From Dryocola sp032000125 (lineage in GTDB: Bacteria > Pseudomonadota > Gammaproteobacteria > Enterobacterales > Enterobacteriaceae): a stretch of 64,000 nucleotides of DNA. Under the pieces are notes generated by a model. The model had not been told where the DNA came from and did no database searches. It was given only the letters and a program-made list of their open reading frames with translations. Position numbers and translations under genes: made by a program. Position 1 is the first letter of the stretch. Each line of letters begins with the position of its first letter. The DNA lies in NCBI GenBank assembly GCA_032000125.1, contig DAMALH010000005.1, positions 62,001 through 126,000 on the forward strand, written 5' to 3'. Positions 8,168 to 15,813 of the stretch are shown here, piece by piece.

Positions 8168-9175
8168 ATGCCATTTCAAGACAGAAAGCGCACGAAGTTA
8201 GTTGATGTTGCCCGTCATGCCGGCGTATCGCCCGGAACCGTATCGAATGCATTACACAACACTCGTTTCGTCGAGCCTGAGACGCGTCGACGCATTGAAG
8301 AGGCCATTGAAGCGCTAAACTACACGCCGAATATCCGCGCGAGGCAGCTTCGTACGGGAAAAACTAATACTATTGCGCTGCTTTCTTCTCTTCCGCTGAC
8401 CATAGCTTCAGGGGCATCAAAGCTTGGCTTTATGATGGAAATTGCCTTAACCACGGCGATTATGGCCCTGGAAAAGCAGCACGCGCTGATACTGGTGCCG
8501 CCAGGAGAAAATCCGCTGGATATGGTCAGCTTTGATGCGGCGATTTTGATTGAGCCCGCAGAAAACGATCCGCAGCTACATGCGCTGGACCTGGCTGAAA
8601 TCCCCTGCGTCACCGTCGGCCGTACGCCGGGAACCAGTGCACCGGTGCCCTGGGTAGATCTGCATTCGGCAGCGACGGCTGAATTGCTGCTGGCGCACCT
8701 GCAGGCTTCGGGAGCCAGCAAATGCGCGCTGTTTGTCGGTAATATTCGCCGGACTTCCACGCTGGAAACCGAGGCGGCTTATCGTCGCTGGTGCGAAGGG
8801 CGACAGGCGCCGGTAGTGTATTACCTTGCCGAAAGCGAGGGTGAAACAGCGGGGTATCACGCCGCCCGTCAATTGTTGCAGGACGATCCTGAAGTTGATG
8901 GCCTGCTGGTGCTGGTTGACACCTTTGCCAGCGGGGCCGTGCGCGCTTTTCGTGAAACCAGCACCGCAATACCGGAACGGATGCGGCTGGTTACCCGCTA
9001 CGACGGCATTCGCGCGCGGGAATCCCAGCCGCAGTTGACGTCCATGAATATGCATCTCGATGAGGTTGCCCGCCAGGCGGTGACGCTCCTGTTCGAGGTG
9101 TTAGCCGGGCAGGAGGTAAAAGCGAGCAGCGGAATAATGCCTGAACTTAAGATCAGGCAGTCTACTCAACGGTAA
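8168..9175 (+). CDS. LacI-family transcriptional regulator
   Basis: Regulator of 335 residues. The N-terminal helix-turn-helix (DVARHAGVSPGTVSNALH, about residues 11-30) is followed by the hinge helix NYTPNIRARQLRTGKT and a periplasmic-binding-protein-like effector domain. AGGAGG sits upstream of the ATG. It is divergent from the arylsulfotransferase-like/NCS2 operon with a perfect palindrome between them, so it most likely represses that operon and itself. The effector is probably the transported or processed compound, which is unknown. Confidence 0.85.
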   Translation: MPFQDRKRTKLVDVARHAGVSPGTVSNALHNTRFVEPETRRRIEEAIEALNYTPNIRARQLRTGKTNTIALLSSLPLTIASGASKLGFMMEIALTTAIMALEKQHALILVPPGENPLDMVSFDAAILIEPAENDPQLHALDLAEIPCVTVGRTPGTSAPVPWVDLHSAATAELLLAHLQASGASKCALFVGNIRRTSTLETEAAYRRWCEGRQAPVVYYLAESEGETAGYHAARQLLQDDPEVDGLLVLVDTFASGAVRAFRETSTAIPERMRLVTRYDGIRARESQPQLTSMNMHLDEVARQAVTLLFEVLAGQEVKASSGIMPELKIRQSTQR

Positions 9176-9288
9176 ATTTACTTTTACGGACCGCTTAACC
9201 GTAAAGGTTGCGCGCCCATAAACGCGATAGCTCAACGTGTTGAACATCCCGGAATATGGGCGCTGGAGTGACAAATTAAGCCATTGGC

Positions 9289-10083
9289 TTATCGATTGAT
9301 GATTTCCTGCGGAATGGGTTCACCATGATACTTTTCATAAATAGCGTTTAACTTGCCGTTTTTAAGGTTGGTTTCAATCCACTGGTTAAGCTTATCTTTT
9401 AACTCAGGCTCATTTTTTTGCAGGCCAATCGCCAGATCGAACACCGTCAGCGTCATCTTTGGCTCAAAATTTAGCTTAGGATTCTGCTTTTTGATCTGGT
9501 TAACAAGCGTCGCTGAGGTTGCAACGGCATAAGCCTGCCCGCTGACCGCCGCGGTTACCAGAGTGGCATCGTCATCGTAACGCTGGACGGTAAAGCCTTT
9601 TTTCATCGCGTCTTTGCTCAACATTGAATCCTGGGTCGTGCCGCGTGTAACGGTAATGGCATGTCCTTTAAGATCGCTCCAGTCGCTGACTTTCGTTGCG
9701 GCAGGGGTGGCGATAACAGAGCGCAACCCTGCATAGGCCCTGGTGAAGTCAATGACCTGTGCGCGCTGCGGCGTGACCGACAGCGTCGATATCACAATAT
9801 CTGCCTTACCCGTTTGCAAGTTCGGAATGCGCGTTGGGCCAGTTGTCTCTATAAACTTGAGTTTTAACCCCCAGTCTTTAGCCAGCAACTCTGCGGTTTC
9901 CACGTCGGAACCTACGGGCTTCATGGCCGCATCCAGCATGCCCGAAGGGGGAAGGGACATGTCTGTCGCGACGCGAAGCTCCCCGCGTTTTTGAATATCC
10001 TCTAAGGCGTTTGCCGAGGCAGGTAATGACAACACGGCAGACAGTAGCGTTGCGAGCAATGCGATTTTTTTTGTAGGGTTCAT
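9289..10083 (-). CDS. Polar amino-acid-type ABC transporter substrate-binding protein
   Basis: Periplasmic binding protein of 264 residues. An Sec signal peptide (MNPTKKIALLATLLSAVLS, likely cut after ASA-N) precedes a family 3 solute-binding fold (GELRVATDMSLPPSG, then a GKADIVISTLSVT segment). The ATG at 10083 follows AGGAG; a longer frame would lack the signal sequence at the N-terminus. It is the last gene of the GntR-led operon, 44 bases after the ATPase. The family binds amino acids, opines and similar small polar molecules. The neighbouring sugar-type isomerase and hydroxyacid dehydrogenase suggest a non-standard ligand. Confidence 0.85.
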   Translation of the reverse strand: MNPTKKIALLATLLSAVLSLPASANALEDIQKRGELRVATDMSLPPSGMLDAAMKPVGSDVETAELLAKDWGLKLKFIETTGPTRIPNLQTGKADIVISTLSVTPQRAQVIDFTRAYAGLRSVIATPAATKVSDWSDLKGHAITVTRGTTQDSMLSKDAMKKGFTVQRYDDDATLVTAAVSGQAYAVATSATLVNQIKKQNPKLNFEPKMTLTVFDLAIGLQKNEPELKDKLNQWIETNLKNGKLNAIYEKYHGEPIPQEIINR

Positions 10084-10127
10084 TATTATTCTCCTGATGG
10101 CGTATAGAGGTGATCTACCTTTCTGGG

Positions 10128-10853
10128 TCAAAGATCGGTTGAAACGAACTCCTGTAGCGCCTCGGTGGCTGGCGCTTTCAGGATGGCTACCGTGCCGCTT
10201 TCATGTACGGTTCCCTGATGCATAAAAATCACTTTATCGGCGACCCGGCGTGCGAAATTCATCTCGTGAGTCACCATAATCATGGTCATGCCGCTGCCGG
10301 CCAGGCGTTCAATTACGCGCAGTACTTCGCCGGTAAGCTTCGGATCTAAAGCGGATGTCACCTCATCGAACAGCATCACTTTAGGTTTCATCGCCAGCGA
10401 ACGGGCGATAGCGGCGCGCTGCTGCTGGCCGCCTGAAAGCTGTTCCGGGTAGCTATCAGCCTTGTCAGCAAGGCCGACCTGCTCAAGCACCGAAAGCGCC
10501 AGCATTCTGGCTTCCCCCCTGGGCATTTTCTTTACCGATACCGGACCCAGCGTAATATTTTGCTCGATGGTCAGATGAGGAAACAGGTTGTAGCTTTGAA
10601 ACACGATGCCGACGTCCTGGCGCAGCTTGCGTAAATCAAGGCGCGGATCTTCCACTTTATGCCCGCATACCTCGATGCTGCCGCTATTGATGGTTTCCAG
10701 CCGGTCTATACAGCGAAGCGCGGTACTTTTGCCTGAACCGCTGGCGCCAATGAGGGCGACGACCTGGCCCTGATTAACAGTAAAAGAGACGTCTTTCAGC
10801 ACCGGGTTCGGGCCGAAACTCTTTTGCACATTGCTCAATGTAATAATGGACAT
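10128..10853 (-). CDS. ABC transporter ATP-binding protein (GlnQ type)
   Basis: Cytoplasmic ATPase of 241 residues. Walker A is GASGSGKST, the ABC signature is LSGGQQQR, Walker B is VMLFDEVTSALD, and the switch histidine lies in VTHEM. The Walker B context ends in DEVTSALD, the usual form for polar amino-acid importers. It sits between the permeases and the binding protein and completes one importer with them. Confidence 0.92.
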   Translation of the reverse strand: MSIITLSNVQKSFGPNPVLKDVSFTVNQGQVVALIGASGSGKSTALRCIDRLETINSGSIEVCGHKVEDPRLDLRKLRQDVGIVFQSYNLFPHLTIEQNITLGPVSVKKMPRGEARMLALSVLEQVGLADKADSYPEQLSGGQQQRAAIARSLAMKPKVMLFDEVTSALDPKLTGEVLRVIERLAGSGMTMIMVTHEMNFARRVADKVIFMHQGTVHESGTVAILKAPATEALQEFVSTDL

Positions 10854-10871
10854 GGTAATGACCTTCAGCGC

Positions 10872-11558
10872 TTAGGTGATTCGGGGAGCGACGGACTGCA
10901 GTCGCCTGGCTTTTTTCTCAGGTGCGCCCCGCTCAAGTCTTCGGCTCAGTGCTGATACCGGGAAACAGAGACAGAAATACACAACCGCAACAATGAGGTA
11001 GATGATAAATGGCTCAAAAATGGAGTTATTGATTAACTGACCGGCGCGGGCCAGCTCCACAAACCCCACCACCGAGGCCAGCGACGTGTTTTTGATAATT
11101 TGTACCGAAAATCCCACCGTTGGCGGCGTTGCCAGTTTGATGGCCTGCGGCAGAATGACCTTAAACAGGCGCTGGGTACGGGACAGCGCCAGGCACTCAG
11201 CCGCTTCCCACTGCGCGCGCGGAACAGACTGAATACACCCTCGCCAGATTTCGCCGAGATAAGCGCTGGCATAGATGGTAAGGGATACGCCCGCGGCCAG
11301 CAGCGGTGAAATTGAAAAGCCCATCTGCGGTAAGCCGAAATAGACCATAAACATAATGATCAGCAGCGGCGTGCCCTGGATAAGCTGAACCCAGAGGCTG
11401 ACCGCCAGACGCAGCGGGCGAAAGGGTGCGATACGCCCAAGCGCGATAAGAAAGCCCATTAACCCACCGCCACCGAAAGCCATCAGCGATAAAATGACCG
11501 TCCATAGCGTGCCTTGCAGCAAAAATTCAATATGGGCAAAGTTGAGGGAAATATTCAT
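10872..11558 (-). CDS. Polar amino-acid-type ABC transporter permease
   Basis: Inner-membrane permease of 228 residues with about five helices. The HisMQ-type coupling motif EAAECLALSRTQRLFKVILP contacts the ATPase. Its start lies 11 bases from the end of the preceding permease, and the two permeases probably form the heteromeric channel of the importer. Confidence 0.9.
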   Translation of the reverse strand: MNISLNFAHIEFLLQGTLWTVILSLMAFGGGGLMGFLIALGRIAPFRPLRLAVSLWVQLIQGTPLLIIMFMVYFGLPQMGFSISPLLAAGVSLTIYASAYLGEIWRGCIQSVPRAQWEAAECLALSRTQRLFKVILPQAIKLATPPTVGFSVQIIKNTSLASVVGFVELARAGQLINNSIFEPFIIYLIVAVVYFCLCFPVSALSRRLERGAPEKKARRLQSVAPRIT

Positions 11559-11569
11559 CGTAAGCCTCT

Positions 11570-12247
11570 TTAAATCATGGTGCCAAGACGACGGCGGCGC
11601 GGGAAAATTGCCAGTCCAAACAGCCAGAAAATCAGGCGCATCAGCACGGAAAGCGCAATATAGATGCCCGCCACAATGAAGAAGGTTTCAAAGGGACGAT
11701 AGGTCTCTGACTGAATGAAGTTGGCGGTCGCCGTCAGCTCTTCAGCAGAGATTTGCGAGGTGACCGAGGAAGCCAGCATCAAAAGAATAAACTGGCTGGT
11801 CAGCGCCGGATAAACGCGTTCAATGGCCGGACGCAGCGCCACGTGCCAGTACTGCTGCCATTTGGTTAATCCCAGCGTCTCTGCCGCTTCCCACTGGCCT
11901 TTATGTATCGACTCGAATCCCGCCCGTACGATCTCCGCCGTATAAGCCCCCACGTTAATCGTCAGGGCAATGACCGAGACGGTGAAGGCGGTAAAGGAAA
12001 ATCCCAGGCTTGAGAGGCCGAAGTAAACCAAAAAGATCTGCACCAGAAACGGCGTGTTGCGGATCGATTCAACATAGACGGCCGCAACTCTTGCACACCA
12101 CGCGGATTGAGAGCGTCGGGCGACGGCGCAAAGCGTGCCGATAAGAAAGCCCGTCACCGTGGTCACCATGGCCAGTTTCGCGGTTAACACTGCGCCATCG
12201 ACCAGAAGCTGCCATTGCGAAAGAATTGCTGTGAAATCGAGCATCAT
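11570..12247 (-). CDS. Polar amino-acid-type ABC transporter permease
   Basis: Permease of 225 residues, homologous to the next gene. It carries the coupling motif EAAETLGLTKWQQYWHVALRP and the family segment RNTPFLVQIFLVYFGL. The gene begins 14 bases after the dehydrogenase gene ends, within the same operon. Confidence 0.9.
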   Translation of the reverse strand: MMLDFTAILSQWQLLVDGAVLTAKLAMVTTVTGFLIGTLCAVARRSQSAWCARVAAVYVESIRNTPFLVQIFLVYFGLSSLGFSFTAFTVSVIALTINVGAYTAEIVRAGFESIHKGQWEAAETLGLTKWQQYWHVALRPAIERVYPALTSQFILLMLASSVTSQISAEELTATANFIQSETYRPFETFFIVAGIYIALSVLMRLIFWLFGLAIFPRRRRLGTMI

Positions 12248-12261
12248 GACCTTTACTCCGG

Positions 12262-13173
12262 TTATTTGGTCACTGCGGTCTGCTGGCCGGTAATGCGGTC
12301 ATAAACCTTAAACAGCGCCTGGTTACCATTTGCGCCTTCGCCATACGCCTGCGCATTTTGATACTGCGTTGCCACAAGGGCCGTAGCGGGGAGCGGAACC
12401 GGATGTTTTTGCGCAGCCTCCAGCACCAGACGAAGATCTTTCATCATCAGGTCGATGCGAAAACCTGCGGAGACATCCCCTTCAATCATGGCGGGGCCCA
12501 GCTTATCGAGCATCCAGGAGGCGGCCGATCCGCCTAACAGCACTTCGCGCATTTGCGGCAGGTCGATTTCCCAGGCGCGAGCCAGGGCCAGCGCTTCACA
12601 AATTGCCTGAATGTTGATGCCGCAGATAAGCTGATTACAGAGTTTTACGGTCTGGCCTGCACCGGATGCGCCGACGTGGTTGAGCGTGGTGCCCATGGCG
12701 CGCAGAAACGGCGTTGCCTGCGCAAATCCGCCGGCTTCGCCGCCTACCATAATGGTCAGCGTGCCGTTTTTGGCACCTGACGGGCCGCCTGAAACCGGCG
12801 CATCCAGCATGGTGATGCCGACGGCTGCTAGCTCCTGGCTTAATTTGCGCGTGGCCTCCGGGGCGATGGTGCTCATATCAACAAACAATTTTCCACGCGG
12901 CGGATGGGATAGTAATCCTCCCGTTCCCCGCACGATATCTTCAACCTGCGGCGTATCCGGCAGCATGGAAATGACAATATCTGCATCGCTCACCGCGGCG
13001 GGGATGTCGGTTACAATCTCCACGCCGAACTGGCGTAGCGCGTCGCCAGCGGCAGGCACGATGTCATAGGCGCGTACGGTAAATCCGGCCTGCGCAAGGT
13101 TACGCGCCATCTCGCGTCCCATGACGCCCAGGCCAAGAAAGCCGACGATGCCGGAAGTAGGGGTAGTCATCAT
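12262..13173 (-). CDS. Beta-hydroxyacid dehydrogenase family protein (GarR/HIBADH-like)
   Basis: NAD(P)-dependent oxidoreductase of 303 residues, of the family of tartronate semialdehyde reductase and 3-hydroxyisobutyrate dehydrogenase. GFLGLGVMG binds the dinucleotide near the N-terminus. DAPVSGGPSGAKNGTL is the substrate-binding segment, and the catalytic Lys lies in GQTVKLCNQ. The start is one of two consecutive ATG codons after GGAGAATA. In this operon it probably reduces or oxidises a small hydroxyacid or semialdehyde formed from the imported compound. The exact substrate is not shown by sequence. Confidence 0.85.
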   Translation of the reverse strand: MMTTPTSGIVGFLGLGVMGREMARNLAQAGFTVRAYDIVPAAGDALRQFGVEIVTDIPAAVSDADIVISMLPDTPQVEDIVRGTGGLLSHPPRGKLFVDMSTIAPEATRKLSQELAAVGITMLDAPVSGGPSGAKNGTLTIMVGGEAGGFAQATPFLRAMGTTLNHVGASGAGQTVKLCNQLICGINIQAICEALALARAWEIDLPQMREVLLGGSAASWMLDKLGPAMIEGDVSAGFRIDLMMKDLRLVLEAAQKHPVPLPATALVATQYQNAQAYGEGANGNQALFKVYDRITGQQTAVTK

Positions 13174-13191
13174 TATTCTCCTTATTGCTGA

Positions 13192-13638
13192 TCAGCCACG
13201 TTGCTCAAGCTGCGACAGTTTCTCTACGCGCCGTACAAAGTCGGCCTCCTGCACGAATTCGGCCTGCAGGAAGGCATCAATCAGATCTCGCGCCAGCCAG
13301 GGACCGATAATTTGCGCGCCGATGCACATGACGTTGACGTCATCATGTTCAACGGCCTGATGCGCCGAATGCACGTCGTGACAGACGGCGGCGCGGATGC
13401 CCTTCACTTTATTTGACGCAATCACCGCGCCCACGCCGGTGCCGCAAACCAGGATGCCGCGCACGCCGCTGCTTTCGCGAACCTTGCTGCAAACGGCATA
13501 AGCGATATCGGGAAAGTCCACCGGCTCCGGGTCATGGCTGCCGATATCTTCAATCTGATACCCGCTCTGGCGAAGCCAGTTCGCCAGCTCTTGCTTGAGA
13601 TCAAATCCGGCGTGGTCACTGCCAATCACTATCTGCAT
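13192..13638 (-). CDS. RpiB/LacA/LacB-family sugar-phosphate isomerase
   Basis: Isomerase of 148 residues. It has the family's GSDHAGF start (Asp8, His9), a catalytic Cys in GILVCGTGVG, and the conserved CHDVHSAHQAVEHDDVNV block with its His. RpiB-type enzymes interconvert aldose and ketose phosphates, and relatives act on erythrulose phosphates or galactose 6-phosphate. The gene lies between the regulator and the dehydrogenase. No sugar kinase is present in the operon, so a phosphorylated substrate would have to come from elsewhere. Confidence 0.85.
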   Translation of the reverse strand: MQIVIGSDHAGFDLKQELANWLRQSGYQIEDIGSHDPEPVDFPDIAYAVCSKVRESSGVRGILVCGTGVGAVIASNKVKGIRAAVCHDVHSAHQAVEHDDVNVMCIGAQIIGPWLARDLIDAFLQAEFVQEADFVRRVEKLSQLEQRG

Positions 13639-13658
13639 CTGCTTTTCCTTATCAGGAG

Positions 13659-14402
13659 TTAGTTAGAAAAGGGCGTTGCGCCCACCATACGGATGGTGGC
13701 GCGACGACGAAAATCAGCGCCAATTTCAAAATGGCGGCCCAGCAATTCGTCGGCTTTATCTTCGTTGCGCTCGACGATGGCGGCAAAAATGGCGCGGTGA
13801 TGGTCGATAAGGAATTCTTCAATGCCTTCGACCTGAATGATTTGTTCGCGCCTGTCGAGGTGTGAGCGGTGCATCAGCACGCTGATGGACTGATAAATGT
13901 TGATAAGCGTCGGTGAACCCGAGGCGTTAACGATGGTTTCATGAAAGCGGAAATCAGCCAGGCCGCCCGCTTCCGGGGAATGGATGGTTTCGACAATCTC
14001 GCTCAGGCAGGCGGCCAGCCGATCGTAGTCGCTCTGCGTTGCTCTGCGACAGGCAAGGCGAATGGCCTGACGTTCAATCGCGATACGCGCCTGCATCACG
14101 TCATCAACCACGTTTGGCTGATGGGCAAGAACAAAAGTGAAAAACTCCCCTAAAATCGAGACGTCTGGCCTGGTGACCACGGTGCCGACGCCATGGCGAA
14201 TTTCTACGGCGCCGATCATGGCCAGCGCTCTGAGCGCTTCACGTAATACGGGGCGGCTGACCCCTAATCGGGCAGAAAGATCCCGTTCCGGCAGCAAACT
14301 GTCCCCGGCTTTAAGCTCCCCAGAAAGCAGCTGCTCCCGCAAAAATTTAACAACACGATCGTAGCCGCTGATGTTTTCCGTTTTTTCACGACTGATTTGC
14401 AT
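13659..14402 (-). CDS. GntR-family regulator, FadR subfamily
   Basis: Regulator of 247 residues. A winged helix-turn-helix (PERDLSARLGVSRPVLREALR, about residues 43-63, then the wing IRHGVGTVV) is joined to an all-helical FCD effector domain with Asp/His metal-site residues (for example FRFHETIV). It is the first gene of a seven-gene minus-strand operon. FadR-type operator elements lie directly before its ATG, so autoregulation of the whole operon is likely. Confidence 0.88.
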   Translation of the reverse strand: MQISREKTENISGYDRVVKFLREQLLSGELKAGDSLLPERDLSARLGVSRPVLREALRALAMIGAVEIRHGVGTVVTRPDVSILGEFFTFVLAHQPNVVDDVMQARIAIERQAIRLACRRATQSDYDRLAACLSEIVETIHSPEAGGLADFRFHETIVNASGSPTLINIYQSISVLMHRSHLDRREQIIQVEGIEEFLIDHHRAIFAAIVERNEDKADELLGRHFEIGADFRRRATIRMVGATPFSN

Positions 14403-14409
14403 AAAATTT

Positions 14410-14440
14410 ACCAGTGGTCTGGAGTGGTAATACCAATGGT
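14410..14440. promoter_or_regulatory. FadR-type operator cluster at the GntR operon
   Basis: TGGTAATACCA (14425-14435) matches the TGGT-N3-ACCA pattern of FadR-subfamily regulators. It is flanked by ACCAGTGGT (14410-14418) and ACCAATGGT (14432-14440). The cluster begins 8 bases before the GntR start codon. Confidence 0.65.
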
Positions 14441-14728
14441 AGATATGTTAATGAAATATTAATGTGATGTTGATCGTTATTTAACCTGGTTATTTTGTGA
14501 TCGGTTTGGCATTTAGCCGAAAGAAGCGCCTTTTACAGCATGTTCTGGACGTGCCGGGATAAGGAGGCAGGGAGGTGTCTACCGACAGGCAGATGAATTT
14601 TGCAGAAAGCGGCTGGAAAGGGGCTTAACGGGCGCAATGGCGCGGGACGTGGCTTGTGCTGAACAACAGCAAGCCGCTGGACCGTCTGACAGACGGCCCG
14701 GATTTTTAACCGACGTTATCTCAAAGTC
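14441..14728. other. Intergenic region without a visible gene
   Basis: With the operator cluster this makes a 326-base gap between the GntR gene and the PfpI-family gene. It is A/T-rich near the GntR side. It holds one short hairpin, CCGTCTG/CAGACGG at about 14680-14694, that could end transcription. I see no RNA gene or coding frame. Confidence 0.5.
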
Positions 14729-15295
14729 TTACTGCTGCAACACCTCGGCAAATTTCGCCAGCCACTGCGGATGGGCAGGCCATGCAGGGGCGGTTACCAG
14801 ATTGCCGTCAACGTGCGCCTGGTCGATGCCGATATCGGCATAGTGCCCGCCGCCGAGTCGGACTTCCGGCGCACAGGCCGGATAGGCGCTGCAGGTGCGG
14901 CCTTTCAGTATCCCGGCGGCGGCCAGCAGTTGCGGGCCGTGACAGACGGCGGCAATAGGTTTACGCGCGGCGTCAAACGCCTGTACGAGCTTGATCACCT
15001 CGTCATTTAACCGCAGATATTCAGGCGCTCGTCCGCCAGGAATCAACAGGGCGTCATAATCCTGTTCTTTCGCGGTGGCAAAATCGGCGTTGAGGATAAA
15101 GCGGTGGCCGGGTTTCTCGCTGTAGGTCTGGGCGCCGTCAAAATCATGGATCGCCGTCATGATGTAGTCGCCGCTGGCCTTGTCGGGGCAGACCGCGTCA
15201 ACCTGATGGCCAATCATCTGCAGCGCCTGAAACGGCACCATAGTTTCATAATCTTCGGCGTAATCGCCAACCAGCATCAGAATCTTTTTACCCAT
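14729..15295 (-). CDS. DJ-1/PfpI-family protein
   Basis: Class I glutamine amidotransferase-like protein of 188 residues. The nucleophilic Cys lies in AVCHGPQLLAAAG and the family Glu in the N-terminal region (DYAEDYETMVPFQAL). Relatives include YhbO/YajL-type stress proteins reported as deglycases or chaperones, and PfpI peptidases; the real activity is debated for this family. The ATG at 15295 is preceded by GAGGAAG, and a GTG three bases earlier is also possible. It is a single gene beside the tRNA pair. Confidence 0.85.
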   Translation of the reverse strand: MGKKILMLVGDYAEDYETMVPFQALQMIGHQVDAVCPDKASGDYIMTAIHDFDGAQTYSEKPGHRFILNADFATAKEQDYDALLIPGGRAPEYLRLNDEVIKLVQAFDAARKPIAAVCHGPQLLAAAGILKGRTCSAYPACAPEVRLGGGHYADIGIDQAHVDGNLVTAPAWPAHPQWLAKFAEVLQQ

Positions 15296-15486
15296 CACGT
15301 CGCTTCCTCTATGGATGACTATGCCTAAGGTATAGCCCAGCGCCAGGGGGAATGCGAATCCGCAATATGCAGTCTCAAAACGGGCTTAAAGTCAGGGGGA
15401 AAGCGGGCTGGCAGGAGAGCTAATAAAAGATAAAGCGATATTTTTAGAAATTTTCAGGAGGCTATGGATAACTGCGCAATAAGAAA

Positions 15487-15563
15487 TGGTGCGTCCGAGT
15501 GGACTCGAACCACCGACCCCCACCATGTCAAGGTGGTGCTCTAACCAACTGAGCTACGGACGC
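15487..15563 (-). tRNA. valV: tRNA-Val (GAC)
   Basis: 77 bases including an encoded CCA end. The minus strand folds as a cloverleaf with acceptor stem GCGTCCG/CGGACGC, anticodon GAC in the loop TTGACAT, and GGTTCGAGTCC as T arm. It is the second of a tandem pair, as valV/valW near mdtK in E. coli. Confidence 0.96.
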
Positions 15564-15581
15564 ACTGGATGAAGCAAAAAA

Positions 15582-15658
15582 TGGTGCGTTCAATTGGACT
15601 CGAACCAACGACCCCCACCATGTCAAGGTGGTGCTCTAACCAACTGAGCTATGAACGC
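15582..15658 (-). tRNA. valW: tRNA-Val (GAC)
   Basis: 77 bases including CCA. It is identical to its neighbour in D and anticodon arms, but has acceptor stem GCGTTCA/TGAACGC and a one-base change in the T stem. The two genes are 18 bases apart and share one promoter. Confidence 0.96.
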
Positions 15659-15687
15659 ATCAGGCTGTCTGGCGACAACGGGGACGA

Positions 15688-15716
15688 ATATTAGCGGCAG
15701 CCCGTGAGCCTTGCAA
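15688..15716 (-). promoter_or_regulatory. Sigma-70 promoter of the tRNA-Val pair
   Basis: TTGCAA, a 17-base spacer and TAATAT on the minus strand, followed by a GC-rich CGTCCCC discriminator as in stringently controlled stable RNA promoters. The -10 box ends 30 bases from the first tRNA. Confidence 0.7.
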
Positions 15717-15778
15717 GCGGAAAACCGCAATTTCCTCTAAGATTTCACGCAATTGCTGAGCATCTGCGCAGTACGCTG

Positions 15779-15806
15779 AAAAAGTAGCCGCCGTGAAGAC
15801 GGCTAC
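15779..15806 (-). terminator. Terminator of mdtK
   Basis: GTAGCCG/CGGCTAC stem followed by five T on the minus strand, just after the mdtK stop codon. Confidence 0.8.
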
Positions 15807-15813
15807 CGATGAT

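Noticed and set aside
14680..14694. CCGTCTG/CAGACGG hairpin as terminator of the PfpI-family gene
   Set aside because: The only T-rich tract lies on the plus-strand side, the wrong direction for that gene. Mentioned in the intergenic entry only.
15487..15658. Tandem tRNA pair as a phage attachment site
   Set aside because: No integrase, no direct repeat of a tRNA 3' end and no foreign-looking block beside it. The pair is in its usual place next to mdtK.
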